Shown here: positions 44,794-57,739 of the stretch, in pieces | Numbering within the stretch: position 1 is the first letter of the stretch | Layout: the number at the start of each line of letters is the position of its first letter | Source: Hydractinia symbiolongicarpus | Taxonomy: Eukaryota; Cnidaria; Hydrozoa; Anthoathecata; Hydractiniidae | Direction of reading: 5' to 3' | DNA: 64,000 nt | Assembly (NCBI RefSeq): GCF_029227915.1 | Contig: NC_079882.1 | Location: 13,412,501 to 13,476,500 of the forward strand | Notes under the pieces: model-generated | Database searches by the model: none | The model's input: only the letters and a program-made list of their open reading frames with translations | What the model was told of the DNA's origin: nothing | Made by a program: the position numbers and the translations under genes

Positions 44794-47491
44794 AGTTAAA
44801 ATCATATTATTATGTATTAAGGACTATATTTTTAGGAAATAGTAAAAAAAGAATGATATAAATAAACTAATAATAAAATATATAAAAATAATAAAACTGA
44901 GTAAATAATTCACCTATTTGGACAGCTAAAAATGGGTTACTGCCACCTTAATTTTAATATTTGGTTACCATCAAGAATAAGTCTTTATGCTCTATAAATG
45001 AGAGTGACGAATGTATATGTAACTCTCCCATCTACAACTCAAAGATTACCTTTATCTTTAATATAGCTATATACATATACTCATGCTTACCTGGTTGTTG
45101 TAGGTGCAAGATAGTTATAAATCCTGCCTAGGATTTAAAAATATGGTGCCGATAGGGCGACTTTTCGAATTAAATTGGCGGATATCCTCTGAAATCGCCC
45201 ACATGCCCAAAGCATTCTCGAAATGCAATTTCTTGTACCGTGCCATGCAGCAAAGACTTTACCAAGAAAGGGCTTTACCATGACTTTTATCCAGTTAAGA
45301 AAATCCTTAATTTGAAAATGGGCTTTGCTATAGCAACTGTAGAAAAAATAACTTCTAAAAGAAAAAGGTCCGTCTACTAGCTTTTTTTTAATGATTGTTT
45401 TTTTTTTTTCGATCTTGATCAGGTTTTTTTTCTCAAAGCGCGGAACTCGCCCAAAAACGCCCGCATTTTAACAGCGTATGTGGCTTATCAGCAACTTTGT
45501 GATTTGAAGCTAGATCTCTCACTTACATGAGTGTCATAGCCATTAGGCCAACAGGGCATGAATATACAGTACGGTCCAGATGTACGCGTACGCTCAACTT
45601 GCAAAAATAATTGCTTTCATTTAAAAACACTATAGGATAGTGAGTTCCTTTCAAATCACGCAAAAATAGTTTCATCATGTTAGAAACAAAAGCATAGCAA
45701 GAAACATTGTTTATTAACAATACTCTTGCAAGAAAAACTTAACGCAAAGGCCATTAAATTTTTATTTTTTAACAACGAAACTTATTTAAGTATTGCGCTT
45801 TTGATCTTGATATATTTTAAAAACACAAGTCCTTTTAAAAAACAACAAATCCAATGGTCTAAACATTTAAAAAAAAACTAATGCTGATACTTTTGAAAAC
45901 ATTTAGTATATAATATTTCTTTATATATATTTTTTATATATTTTTTAACATGCAAAACTTTGAAAAGTTCTTCTTATAAAAATCAATGCAAACGGAAAAA
46001 ACCTATGTTCTGGACGATAAGATTTCGAAAACAAATTAAATTTCAATATATACTGAAGAAAAAAATCTAACTTTTGACGTTCTTGATAAATCAAAACAAT
46101 CATTGTGAGAACATTTTTTTCTCTTATGAGATTTAAAAAGGATGCGCTAGCCTTTTGTATAAAAAAGAAATGTAGATACAGTCTTTTTCAGGAGAAGCGT
46201 AAGATCGCACGCGCACGCCTTGGCACACGTCTAAATCATTTCAGGCGTGTGATTAATCTGAAAAATAAATATTGAGTTTTCAAAATCAGCCTATGGTCGG
46301 ACACTTTTACGTCTCAGAAATTATTGAATAGTCCTGGTCCTTTTAACCCATGTGCAAGCCTATTCATAGCCAACCTGACGATCCTAGCTAATTCACCAAC
46401 TCCTGACTTAGTTAAAAGAACTACGTAGACATAAATCTCTTTTGCCTGGCCCCTTCGTCGTTGGTAACCAGGTCTTACACAAGAAATCCAGCCATGCGGT
46501 TCTTAACTAATGCGGATGTGAATGCCGATGGAGCACAGATGAAGCAAGTCTGCTAAACTGCATTTACAGGCGAAATAGACATCTTATCATGGATTGTAGA
46601 TAATTTCTTCATTTAACAAAACAATTGGAAACTATAGCAGGTCAGAATTTAATAGATTTTTTCTTTATGCCAGTAAAAACGAAACCCACGTGCAGTGTAA
46701 TTTTTTTTGAAGTTTTAAGCCACGTGGATAAAGATTTTTTTTAATTTGAAAACAAAGCATATTTTTGCCTATTTGCCTGTGATGATCTGAGAAATAAACA
46801 ATAAATATAAAATGACAGTATAGTGTCATTTCGGACATATAGAAAAGGAAGTTGGGGTTCACGATTTAAAACGTCCCCCACTTTTCTACTGCGAAATGAA
46901 TGCGCAACAAATAACCTCAGAGCCCGTATTGTATGCGTAACATTCTTTGCACGTGTTTTTTCATCGCACTCGTTATTTGATTTACACGTGCGAATCATCG
47001 CACACCTACTCAAATATTCCTGAAAAAGACTAGATAATTGTGTTTTAAGTATCACGCTACATTTTATTATTAAAAACATTATCTTGTTTTTTCTAGCACG
47101 CAACAGCTTATGTACTTGCAAACATTACCAAATATTTCCAGCCTTTATTTTAACTGTTTATAGCTTAGCAAAGCAATTTCTGTAGCAAAAATTTGAGTTG
47201 TGGTACGCACTCTAAATAACAGATAAAATTGACAAAGGTAAGATTATATACGACATTGATATACTGCTCAAGTTGTCAATTTTGAAACCTATCCCTCTAA
47301 TTGGGTTATTGGCCTACACAACCATTTACGGAATAATCCAGCCGTAATTTGCAATAGTTTCCAAGATCTGGCATTTGTGAGGCTCTATCTATAAAGTTGG
47401 ATCTTGAAGACCCATTTTTAGATCTTGCTTCCATAATCATTGCTTTTGAAATTTGGTTAAAATCTGTCAATAAACTTTCCCATACATTTTT
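44794..47491. other. Gene-free region with one tRNA-like segment
   Basis: On the minus strand at about 45,498-45,562 a tRNA-like segment has an A box TGGCCTAATGG and a degraded B box (GCTTCAAATC), probably an old SINE head. No coding exon is supported in the rest. Confidence 0.4.
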
Positions 47492-47900
47492 CAGGTTGAC
47501 CACTCCTCCTTAAATTCCTTAAATAACCTTGGAAAAAAGAAAATCTCCTTAAAAGTACTTATTTTTTCTGATTGTAACTTCTTTGGAAATGTGTTAATGG
47601 ATTGTCCATCAACAGTAAAATAAGACATATTTCTCTGTTACCTGAAATCCTATATTTTCTATCTTTCAGGGCATAATTTATATGTATATTTGTATAATAT
47701 GTATATAATTTTCTCGTCATAGAACATAGTATGTAAAACAATAAAGATATAGAACTAAAATTATTTTTCTCCTTAATTATCCTTATTTTTTTATTTTTTT
47801 ATTCTCGTCCACAGCAAAATATCCTTAAAAATGTCAATTTGTCTCCTTAATTCTCCTTAATATCCTTACTTTTGTTCTCATTTTATTAGTGGTCACCCTG
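47492..47900 (-). mobile_element. hAT-like MITE, copy 1
   Basis: The ends read CAGGTTGACCACT and, inverted, CAGGGTGACCACT. The body contains CTCCTTAATTATCC words and matches 56,823-57,325 in opposite orientation. CAGGG-type ends are typical of hAT elements; the 8-bp target duplication is not clear. Confidence 0.65.
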
Positions 47901-50878
47901 TTTTTTGACTTTATAAATCTTGTTTAAAAATTTTTCCGCTGAAATAAAAAAATGTGTCTAAAGTTTTGCGCCAAAATTTCCACTTTTAGCACATGTTTAC
48001 TTGATAACATATGTTTATGTGTGCAAATATGCACATAAGAAAAGATAATTGCTTATAAGTTGTGAAGAATATTAAAAGAGAACCTTCATGAATGAACAGA
48101 ATAATAAGATCCATTATGCATAAAGGAATTATGTTATAAATAATGAAAGTAAAAGTTCATAAAAGAGAAGTAGGGTGCACCTTTATGCATGAGGATTTAA
48201 TGCTGTTGGAAACATCTACAATGGAGTGCAACAAAAACGTACATGTCACTGTGAGTGTGTCTTACTATTCACATGAATTATGATGTGGTAATTACTATCT
48301 TTGCCTTGGGCAACCATTTGGTGTGATTATCTGATTATGATTCAAAATTTTGATAACTGACTATTCGCCAAATTAAATACTTGTCAAATTTAACATAATT
48401 TGCCGTTCGCCACATTAAATCCCCGGTTTTTTTAAGTAAGAAAAGATAAATGTTTTAATCCCAAAAAAAAAAACTTTTCTTTATTGACGATGATGAAGAA
48501 TAGAATTTTTAACTCTATAACAAAGCTTGTGTTTATATATACGTTTATTCTTATTTTTTATAAAACATTTCAAAACATAAAATTTCATTTCTTTGTATCA
48601 TTCGCCAAATTAAATCCCCGCCAAATATTCCATTTTTGTGATTCGCCAAATTAAATACTCACCAAATTTTATCCACTTAAGGTATTTGGCAACACAAGTA
48701 TATGTATTGCCCTTCATTGTTTAACTTTATTGCCTGGCATCCCAATCCATTTCCCAAATGTACAAATTGCATTCCAATGTGATGGATGTTGTATATAGAA
48801 AGGAATGCAAACACAACCATCTAATATATCAATCTTATTCCCATTTTCTAACATTAGACAGAAAGATCGACTCACACTTTTATAGTCTCTGGCATGATTA
48901 GGCTTGAATTCATAAACTTGTGCACTGGAAGCGAATGCTTTACCACAAAGCCACCAATTTCTTCTGAACATTCCAGAACTTGTCCAGATTATTCTCAAAA
49001 TGCAAAACATTATCATCTAAGTCACTTGAAACGAAGTTTCTATCTTTTACAATAAAGTTAAGGCTTTTCTGTAACTGTTAATTTAAACTATGTATCACTG
49101 CATGTTTTTCAATCTCTACTCTTTCTTCTGGCTTCCACACTCTGTATTTCTTTCATTTTTTACTTTCATTTCAAACAATCTGTTTAGTAATTTCATCTCT
49201 TTCTGCATTTTTAATGATGTCGGTTCCATTCAATGTTTCGACAATTTCTTCAGTATCTTTAGTTGCTGGTTTGAAATAATTTAACAGCAACATGTTGAAG
49301 TACACACAATATTTGAAAGAGAGAAAAAAAGAAAGAATTTTTTCTTGTTTTAACACTATCACGTTGAATCTCCTAAATATTGGCTTGTCTTTTTGTATTA
49401 AGAATGGAGGAGAGCTATTCTAGTTGGATGTACTAATTAAATTCTATTTTTAATTAGAACAATTTCTAAAGGTTCAAAATATCTATTTGTTGACAAAAAA
49501 TGAAGCATTATCAAGTAAGGCATCAACTTTGTTGTAAGATGAAAACTTCTTTTAGGTGTGTCTTAGCGAGTAGAGGATGGCATGTTTATGAAAAAAACAT
49601 TTGGTTGAATCCGAAAAAAAAAAGAGAAAATCCTTATGCAGAAAAAAGCAATTATGCATGATCTGTATTCTGTGCCATAGAGAATAAAATTAAAGAAAAA
49701 TTAATTGTCAATGTTGTTGGACATGTTTCAAAAGAATATCTAGGGCTGTGACCTTTTTCTTACAACATGGTGGAAAGTTGATCACTAAAGTATCCAATAC
49801 GAAATACCGTTGTTCGCCTATAGTGAAAAGAGGCTTGGAAATTCCTTTGGTATCGTATTTATCATAGTTAAAAAGAAACGGATATATTCAGGTTGAATGA
49901 AGTTCAATTATTGACAGTAACTACGGCAGTCGATTTCTGTCTGACAGTTACAACAGAAATGATTTTAAAACAATGGATGACATGTGTGATGAAGATTTGG
50001 AGGATGAAGAAGAGGATGCAGATTTTGTGGTTGACAATACAGTTCTTGGAGATTTCCATTATTAGCCTGGAAGATTCTGAAATTTGAAGTAAGCCTTGAA
50101 AACGCAGAACAATAGGGTAAACAAATCATTAAGTATCTTAGTAGACCTATTTCCATATCCATATGGTTCTGCGAAATATGCATGTGAAAATGCAGAATAA
50201 CATGAAAACGAGATTAGTTATGAGCAAATTTCGGGATACTGGTTGTTTACATGCAAGTTTAAAGAATGTAATCAACAAAATGTTGACTTTTATAGCTTTT
50301 AACTTACAGTTTCACGTGATCATAGTTACCACAGTTATAAAGAGGGTATTGGTAGTGGTAGTATGACAAAAAAGTTAAAATATTGCAGATTTTAAGGGCG
50401 TATCTTTTGGTATATGTTAGCTAGCTAAACCTCTGTAAAACCTAGCGACATATGTATATGTTAGCTAGCTAAACCTCTGTAAAACCTAGCGACTTTTTTA
50501 AAATGATCTGAATACATTTTATTTTACTGTTTTCAAGTAAATTTAGAACTACAGCTCAATATAAAGGTTAACTAACTCTCAGTGGTACTTCTTATTACAC
50601 TGATCATTTAAAAAAATTAAAATTAGCTTGCTGGTAGCCAATGTCCAGCAGCTAAAAGCTACAACCCTGGAAAAACATATTGTGAATAACATTTTGACTC
50701 TCCATTCCCAAAAAATCAATATTGAATATGCTTGACTGATGCTAACAGAAGTACTCCAGAAACCTGGAGTACTAAAGAAAAGTAACATTGACTTTGAGGG
50801 AAAGGGGAGGGGGCAGTAAAAGAGATTTCAACATCAAGAATATAATGGAAAGGCTGGATTTTCTTATAGCATTTTCAC
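47901..50878. other. Gene-free region with small repeats
   Basis: ATTCGCCAAATTAAAT recurs at about 48,364, 48,601 and 48,642, with a variant at 48,410. At 48,714-48,970 (minus) a tRNA-like GGTGGCTTTGTGGTA suggests an old SINE. At 50,410-50,494 a ~44-base unit starting TATATGTTAGCTAGCTAAAC is tandemly duplicated. No gene is supported. Confidence 0.4.
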
Positions 50879-50881
50879 AAG

Positions 50882-51390
50882 TAGTGAGGGCTGCTATGTT
50901 CTGATATAAAGCTTCGTGTGCACATGTGTGTTAAAAGTGATTTTTTGATTTAAAGTTGTTCCTTAGGTCCCAAATTACCAAAAAAATATGGGTGGCAAAA
51001 TTTTTTGTCCCATCGGACCAAATTAGATGACGTCATCACTTTTACAGTCAGCAAAAAAAAAATAATTTCACATTTATATGTCATATTATATATCGTTGGA
51101 AAGAGGAGATCGAGTGGATCAAAAAAAATGTAAGAACCATGTCTTCAAAATGTAACGTTCGAAAGATATTACTATTCAAACTTTGTAAAAATTACAGACA
51201 GGTAATTTACTGACCCAGCACAAAAATGACTATAACCTGCTCAATAGCGAAGTTTTTTTGTTGAATTTTAGTATGGTATTGGGTCACCCTAATGTCTTTC
51301 TGTTTGATCAAAATTTATTTTTCAAATCACTTCAAGGGATAATTTACAGATCAGTAATTTACAGACCAAAGCACGTGTTTAGTTGTTTAC
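50882..51390. repeat. Left long terminal inverted repeat
   Basis: It matches the reverse complement of 55425-55916 with few changes. Landmarks are TAGTGAGGGC at the tip, ATGACGTCATC, GACCCAGCACAAAAATGAC and AAGCACGTGTTTAGTTG at the inner edge. It contains the palindrome GATGACGTCATC, a CRE-like site. Confidence 0.9.
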
Positions 51391-51477
51391 TTTCTTTCTG
51401 GCAATTTCACAAAGTTAAAAAAATTGCTGAAAATAATGACAAAAAACAACTTCAGCAATGCTTGTACAATGTTTCAT

Positions 51478-54400
51478 TCACTCATCATCACTAGAACTAT
51501 ATTCATCTGACTCGGATTCATCGCTTGCGCCACCACTGTTTTGACACGTCGTACATTTACACATGTCAGTGCACAAAAAAACATTTTTACGGCATTTACA
51601 TCGGTTGGATATGCAACTTGTTTTGCAATTACAAGAACTTAACTCGATGAGTGCCAACGGTGAAGGAAGTTCATCAGTCATTATGGGGGATAAGTTACCG
51701 ACTTCATCTGTATCCCAACCATAATTGACTGCATTCGGAAGTTGTTGAATGAGGATATGCAAGCTTCGTAAAACCATTGAAATGAAGTGACACCTGAATA
51801 TTTTGTACTTCAATGCAGCTAATGTTGGTGGCAACATATCAGCATCACACTGGAATTTGGAGAATAAATGCCAACGCAATTGAGATAGTGATACCACGTC
51901 TGCAGGACATTTATTCCCCTTATACATTGAAACCACGAAACGTTCTAAGCTTTCCAGTGTTTCCAGATTAGGAAGTTCGACAGTACTTCCAAGTGTCGAT
52001 AATGCCAGAACCAACTCATTATCTGCCTGTAAAAAAATCTTCAGCCAAGCAGACTTCGATTTCTTGTTGAAACGCCCAATTTGGTCACACCCTGTGACAT
52101 ATGAAAACCAAGAATAGCTTTCGCGTGTACTGCACCAAGGGCTTCAAAGCAATTAAGAATATCAATATCACGTAGAGTAGAACCTCGCCCTGTTCTAAAA
52201 ATGGTATTTATTGGTAACATCTCATAGTAGTAAATTAGCAGTAGAAACACGTCAGTATCCGGAGAGGAAACAATACAACTGGTGAAAGGAGATTGTTGTG
52301 CAACATCCATAGCATTATATATAAGTGCTGTGTCAGCTTCTTCGTGGTCGTGTATTCTGCAATCAACAAATTTGATTCCATTTTAGTATCATAAGTCACT
52401 ATATACCGAATATGCAATGATGAAAGAGCCTCCATCACTTTCTTTGCCGGGTAGATGGTTAAAGCTTGCTTTGTATCAATGTGGGAAAGAAATTGCTTGA
52501 GACTAATGGATGAAATATTGGTGTTGTCTGATACTTTGTATCGAACTTCATTACCAGATGTACGATGCTTTCTTGTCCGTGCTTTCAAGGAGTTTTCTAT
52601 ATAGCGATCAAATACCAATCGTATTTCATCACATCCTCTTGAAATTTGTAGTACACGTTCTGTGAAAGCTGATGCGAAATCCTAAAAAATTAACAGAGTA
52701 TTTCACAAGTGCGTCAGAAAATTACGTAAGATAGTGATAAATTGAATACATACCTTGCATGTTTTAACTGCCGGTGTTTTTGGAGTTTGATTCACAACAG
52801 CCATTCCATCTATAATGATTACTTTGTTTGTTTCGATTTCTCCAGATAAACCATTGGTCGTTTGTCCTTTGCTGGCTAATTTCTCTATACCGTGAATCAA
52901 TTTCGATTTGTCAAAACAAGCCAATGGAATTCCATCAGCACTGAACAAGGCCTTTGGTACAACAGAAAACTCAAAGTTGCCAATACAGTGCTCCAAATCC
53001 AACTCAGGACGTTTCCGTGCAGTGATTAAAAATCTTGATAGTAGCGTTTTTTCCTCTTTGAGTTGTATAACTTTATCCCCTACTCTCTTTTTGATAGATT
53101 TTCCAAGATCTTTGAAAGTTACTATTTTCACTTTTTTTAACGGTACCCATATCGATTTTTTTTTTTTTTATCCTCTCCGTGACAAGTTCTTCATAACATT
53201 TTGAGCCAATATCAGCATGTTGAAGTATTTGTGAATTGTGAAGGACAGCTTTTGAAACAACATTAAATACACAATCGGATTGTCGGAAGTTGACATCGAA
53301 GTCATCCATGGTACAAAGCAATTTATTGACGTTAGAAGCTATCTTGCTACATGTTGAGCCACTCAATTGGTAGTGTTGCTTTCTTTGATCAACATTGACA
53401 TTTTATATATCACAAAACTCTTTCGATAATGATGCAAGTATAGGAGAAACAAGGCAAAATCTGTTCAATGTAGATGGTTGTTGTAACAGTCCTTTAATGC
53501 CTCCAGTGACCTTCATTACCTTATTCTCCTGCTCCATTGCGTGATCGGACCCAATGGCAGTGAATGGTATATTGGTTTTGGCAATTGCGAAATTCTCTTT
53601 CAAGTAGGACCAGGTCTTCATGTCTGTTTCTTCTAAATTCTTCATGTCTGCCAGATACAAAGGTGTTATCGGGCGTAATTAATTTGATTGTGGACGAAAA
53701 AATATTTCACTAAACCACTCAAAGAGACAAGATGTAATTCCCAAAGTCCTTGTCGCATAGCACGAACGAAAAGCAGAAGTGATTCATACATTTTCATGAA
53801 ATTTCGCAAAAACAGAGATTGATGATCCATAGCCTTGTCTAATTGAGAAAACTTTTCAAAAATCCCAATTCTCTCACAAAGTTCAATCAACTGTTTGTGT
53901 TGCTCCTTACATTCAACTTTGTCAGAACATTTTATGTTTAAGAATTCTTCCCTTGCAACTCGAACATCACACATAAAATTACACATTTCGTCAGCATCCA
54001 ATCCGTCACGCAAATACACTCTGAATAGCGCAAGGTACATTACCATATATGCTTCCATACATCTCTTCATATGCTTCCCATTTATTATCTGCTTTAAAGT
54101 TGTTTCGCCGTATATGCCTACCTCAACAAATAATTTGTCAATTCCACTTCCATCAATGTATTTTCCAATCGTTTTTAAAGTTGCAAAAACAATGTGCAAT
54201 TCACCCAAACGGAATACAAAATTCTCACTGATGTGCTTTTTTTTTCGAAGCTGCATACACTTACTATACAACTGGAGATCAAGTGTTACAATCGTTTTGT
54301 TTTCTCCTGTGACTTTGACATTGATCCCTTGCACAATTTGTAGCGCTGTGTAAAGATTTGACCAATCTGTGGGAGTGCCAGGATAGAGAGGAAGACCCTG

Positions 54401-55320
54401 GCAGGTTGATATTTCAACTTTGTCTGTAACCAGTGAATTATGAGCAGCCCAAGCTGGCAAGCTTCCAATTCTTTCGTCATCCACTGTCTGATAGAATGAC
54501 CATGCTAGATCTTCTTTGATATAGTGCTTAGCTTCGAGATCATTGCCTAATATTTTTGCCTAATATTTCGAACTTTGGGAACTTTTCATCAGGAAGAATT
54601 GGTTTCTCACATGACAATGTTTGGTTGAATTGATTATGGATGAATTTCATTTTTGTATCACTATGGCGTGGAATTTCAAGATGTTCGATGCTCTTTATAC
54701 CCTTTTGAAAAAGTATTTGACCAGTTCCATGAAATTCATTTTTACCATCTGGATTGTCATTTTTGAAATCAGTATTATCAACTGCAAAGTGAATTGGCAC
54801 TCCTTTTTTGATATTTGGGGGAACATATATCCCGTCATTTTCTTTCATTTTCTCTGAAACTGCATTAGCTAATTCTGTTTCAATTTTCACGATTTTATCG
54901 TAGCTAACAGTTAAGATCAGATAAACAATCTAACACCTTTTTACTCCTAGTCTCTTTATAGATATGAAGACCTAATCCGACCGTGAAGGGTGTTTTCCAA
55001 TTATTTCTGAATCCTCCATCACTGGTTCCTATTTTTGGCTTGTGGTTGCTTTGCCTATTTGTTTTCAAACAATTATTAATGACTTGACATATGTTACTAA
55101 CACAGTTGTCGATCGAAGATGCTCTTCTGTTTGAAGTGTCAATGCTTTTTCTTGGACCAATTATCAACCATCTGATGAGTGACTGCAACAACTTTGGTAC
55201 AACAAATCCGTCATAACTGCCATTAAATTGCCATGGTTGTTGTTTGAGAAGTTGTTCACGCACTAGTTTTGCGCACTCGAATATTGTAGCGACATCATCT
55301 ACGGGGTTTTGAAAGTTCAA
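51478..55320 (-). pseudogene. Transposase with XPG/FEN-like nuclease signature, decayed
   Basis: Read from 55,320 down, fragments follow in order: WQFNGSYDGFVVPKLLQSLI; VPIHFAVDNTD; LPAWAAHNSLVTDKVEIS with FRLGELHIVFATLKTIGKYI; GSDHAMEQENKVMKVTGG; KALFSADGIPLACFDKSKL. Then come the acidic nuclease-type motifs VIIIDGMAVV, LVFDRYIENSLKARTRKH, EEADTALI and SSPDTDVFLLLIYY. A Cys cluster (CNCKTSCISNRCKCRK, CTDMCKCTTC) ends it at 51,478. A 72-bp intron (52682-52753, GTATGT...TTTTAG) joins in phase. Breaks: a 13-bp tandem duplication near 54,545, TAA at 53403, a T13 run at 53,157-53,169 and others near 54,910, 53,665, 52,350 and 52,085. Confidence 0.75.
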
Positions 55321-55424
55321 CTCGATTGCTTTTGATTGCGTCTGGGTTGTACTGGGTTATTATACTGATACTAATACATACAAAATGTCTAAGTGAAATT
55401 CGCTACCTGCTTTTCAAAACTAAA

Positions 55425-55916
55425 GTAAACAACTAAACACGTGCTTTGGTCTGTAAATTACTGGTCTGTAAATTATCCCTTGAAGTGATTTGAACAATAC
55501 ATTTTGATCAAACAGAAAGACATTAGGGTGACCCAATACCCAAAATTCAACAAAAAAACTTCGCTATTGAGCAGGTTATAGTCATTTTTGTGCTGGGTCA
55601 GTAAATTACCGGTCCGTAATTTGTACAAAGTTTGAATAGTAATATCTTTCGAACGTTACGTTTTGAAGACATGGTTCTTACATTTTTTTTGATCCACTCG
55701 ATCTCCTCTTTCCAACGATGTATAATATGACATATAAATGTGAAATTATTTTTTTGCTGACTGTAAAAGTGATGACGTCATCTAATTTGGTCCGATGGGA
55801 CAAAAAATTTTGCCACCCATATTTTTTTGGTAATTTGGGACCTAAGGAACAACTTTAAATCAAAAAATCACTTTTAACACACATGTGCACACGAAATTAC
55901 ATAGTGGCCCTCACTA
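55425..55916. repeat. Right long terminal inverted repeat
   Basis: Inverted counterpart of 50882-51390. The 5' end of the transposase gene lies within ~100 bases of its inner edge, so the promoter is probably inside this repeat. Confidence 0.9.
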
Positions 55917-55919
55917 AAG

Positions 55920-56822
55920 TATTTTTTCCAGGATTGTTGCTTATAGCTTAGCTGCATGAGTAACCAGCAAATCATTTTTCAACATTTGTTGCGTAAAATG
56001 GTATTTAAAATGAATATTTTCAAACTATTGGCTGTTGTGATTATGAAACTGTCACACTACTCTCTCTCTCTCGTACTGACTGTCAATAATCGTACATTTG
56101 TATCAAGCATTGTGATGGTTAACTTTAATACTTACATTTTTGTAAGTAATATGAATTGATAGAGCATAGAGCTTATCAAAAATCTTCATGTTTAGAAAAA
56201 AGAAAATCTTTTTTTAAATGGCACCCTATTTTTTTAGGTTTTTATCCAAAACAAAGAAAATGAAATAATATACTTTTCTTATAAGAATCTCTGGATTTCA
56301 GCTGTAAACCTGCTTGATTTTTGTCAAATTGTTTATTTACAGAAAATAAACTGGATGAAATTTTTCCAGTGTCAATTTGTAGAAATATAAAACCAAAAAT
56401 TTCGCATTGTTTTCACTTTTAAAGTTACAGTTCAACAAGACAAGCATTTTGTGGACAAAATTTTACTGAAAATTTATTTTCTAGGCAGTTACCTCAGTAA
56501 CCATTTTGTGTTTTTTTCCAAAAATTTTTAAATTGTTTTGTGAAGTGATTCTCTCAAGGAAAAATTTGTTTTTAAGAATTTCCTTTTGTTAACCTTAACC
56601 TTATTTTTGGAATTTTAAATAAATTTTTTAACAAATACAATTTACGATAGAGGCTCAAAATGTGACACAAATAAGCAAGAACATTCAAAGGAAATTTAAA
56701 GTCCAACATTCCCCCCCAAGTCAAATTAGTATCTAAATTCTGAAATCACAAATGTGTAAAATGTGAGTTACTTCCACAACTACCCTCCCTTGGAAAAAAG
56801 TAAACGAGGTAAGGCACTCACA
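55920..56822. other. No gene seen
   Basis: AT-rich flank between the large transposon and the second hAT-like MITE; only short frames. Confidence 0.35.
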
Positions 56823-57325
56823 CAGTGTGACCACTAAAAAATGAGAACAAAAGTAATGATATTAAGAAGAATGAAGGAGACAAATTGAAATTTTTTAAGG
56901 ATATTTTGCTGCGAACGAGAATAAAAAAAATAAATAAGGATAATTAAGGAGAAAAATAAATTTAGCTCTCATCTTTAATGTTACTATGTTCTATGATAAG
57001 AAAATTATGCCCTAAAAGATAGCAAATATAGGATTTCAGGTATGTCTTATTTTACTGGTGATGAACAATCCATGAACACATTTCCAAAAAAGTTACGATC
57101 AGAAAAAATAAGAAACTAGTCGTTCACCCGTCGCAGCTAAGCTACCATTTTGCGTGACAGACAGACGGACGAACAGAAAGACGTATACGGGCATTATAAT
57201 ATAGATAAGGATAAATTAAGGAGAATAGCTAAAATTTCAATTTTTTCAAGTATATTTAAGTACTTTTAAGGAGATTTTCTTTTTCTAAGGTTATTTAAGG
57301 AAATTAAGGAGGAGTGGTAACCCTG
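56823..57325 (+). mobile_element. hAT-like MITE, copy 2, with a nested insertion
   Basis: The ends read CAGTGTGACCACT and, inverted, CAGGGTTACCACT. It matches 47,492-47,900 in opposite orientation. Extra sequence at about 57,114-57,240 (from ACTAGTCGTTCACCCGTCGC through GACAGACAGACGGACG to ATTATAATATAG and beyond) is missing from copy 1. It is therefore a nested insertion. Confidence 0.65.
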
Positions 57326-57739
57326 CCACAAGGTCAACTCAACTACTATTTTAAAACCACAGTTTTTAGTAAGCCTGGGTAATGTTATTTTCACAGATGT
57401 TGTTTAAAAAATAAGGTAAACTCAATAACTGGAGACAGGATATATACCAATAACAACACTAATTTTGGTATACAGCTTGAAATTTCACTTTTGTTTGAAA
57501 AAAGTCAGCCACTCATATCATATTCAAAGCTAGCTAATACCTAGCTCATTTAACACCAAAATAATAAACAAAAGCATTGGGCCGTTCCCAATGATACATG
57601 CTATTACCCCATATTATCACCAAATGTTAATATTGTAACTAAACCTATAATATACATCTTAAAAATAAAAATAAAAATTTTACCATATATATGGATTACA
57701 AAATTGGGTATAGTATCCATTTCTATTCCTAAATAAGTA

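Larger units (their letters stand above)
50882..55916 (-). mobile_element. 5.0-kb DNA transposon with long inverted ends, Academ-like
   Basis: The ends begin TAGTGAGGGC on both sides in inverted orientation. The direct repeat AAG (50879-50881 and 55917-55919) is the likely 3-bp target duplication. The inverted ends are about 509 bp (50882-51390) and 492 bp (55425-55916) and nearly identical apart from the outermost ~35 bases. Between them lies one spliced transposase gene on the minus strand. Long ends, a 3-bp duplication, an XPG-like nuclease and a Cys-rich tail fit what I recall of Academ elements. The superfamily name is an inference. Confidence 0.88.

Noticed and set aside
54049-54353. 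Plus-strand frames of 60-152 codons across the transposase
   Set aside because: They are antisense shadows of the minus-strand transposase gene and lack any domain.
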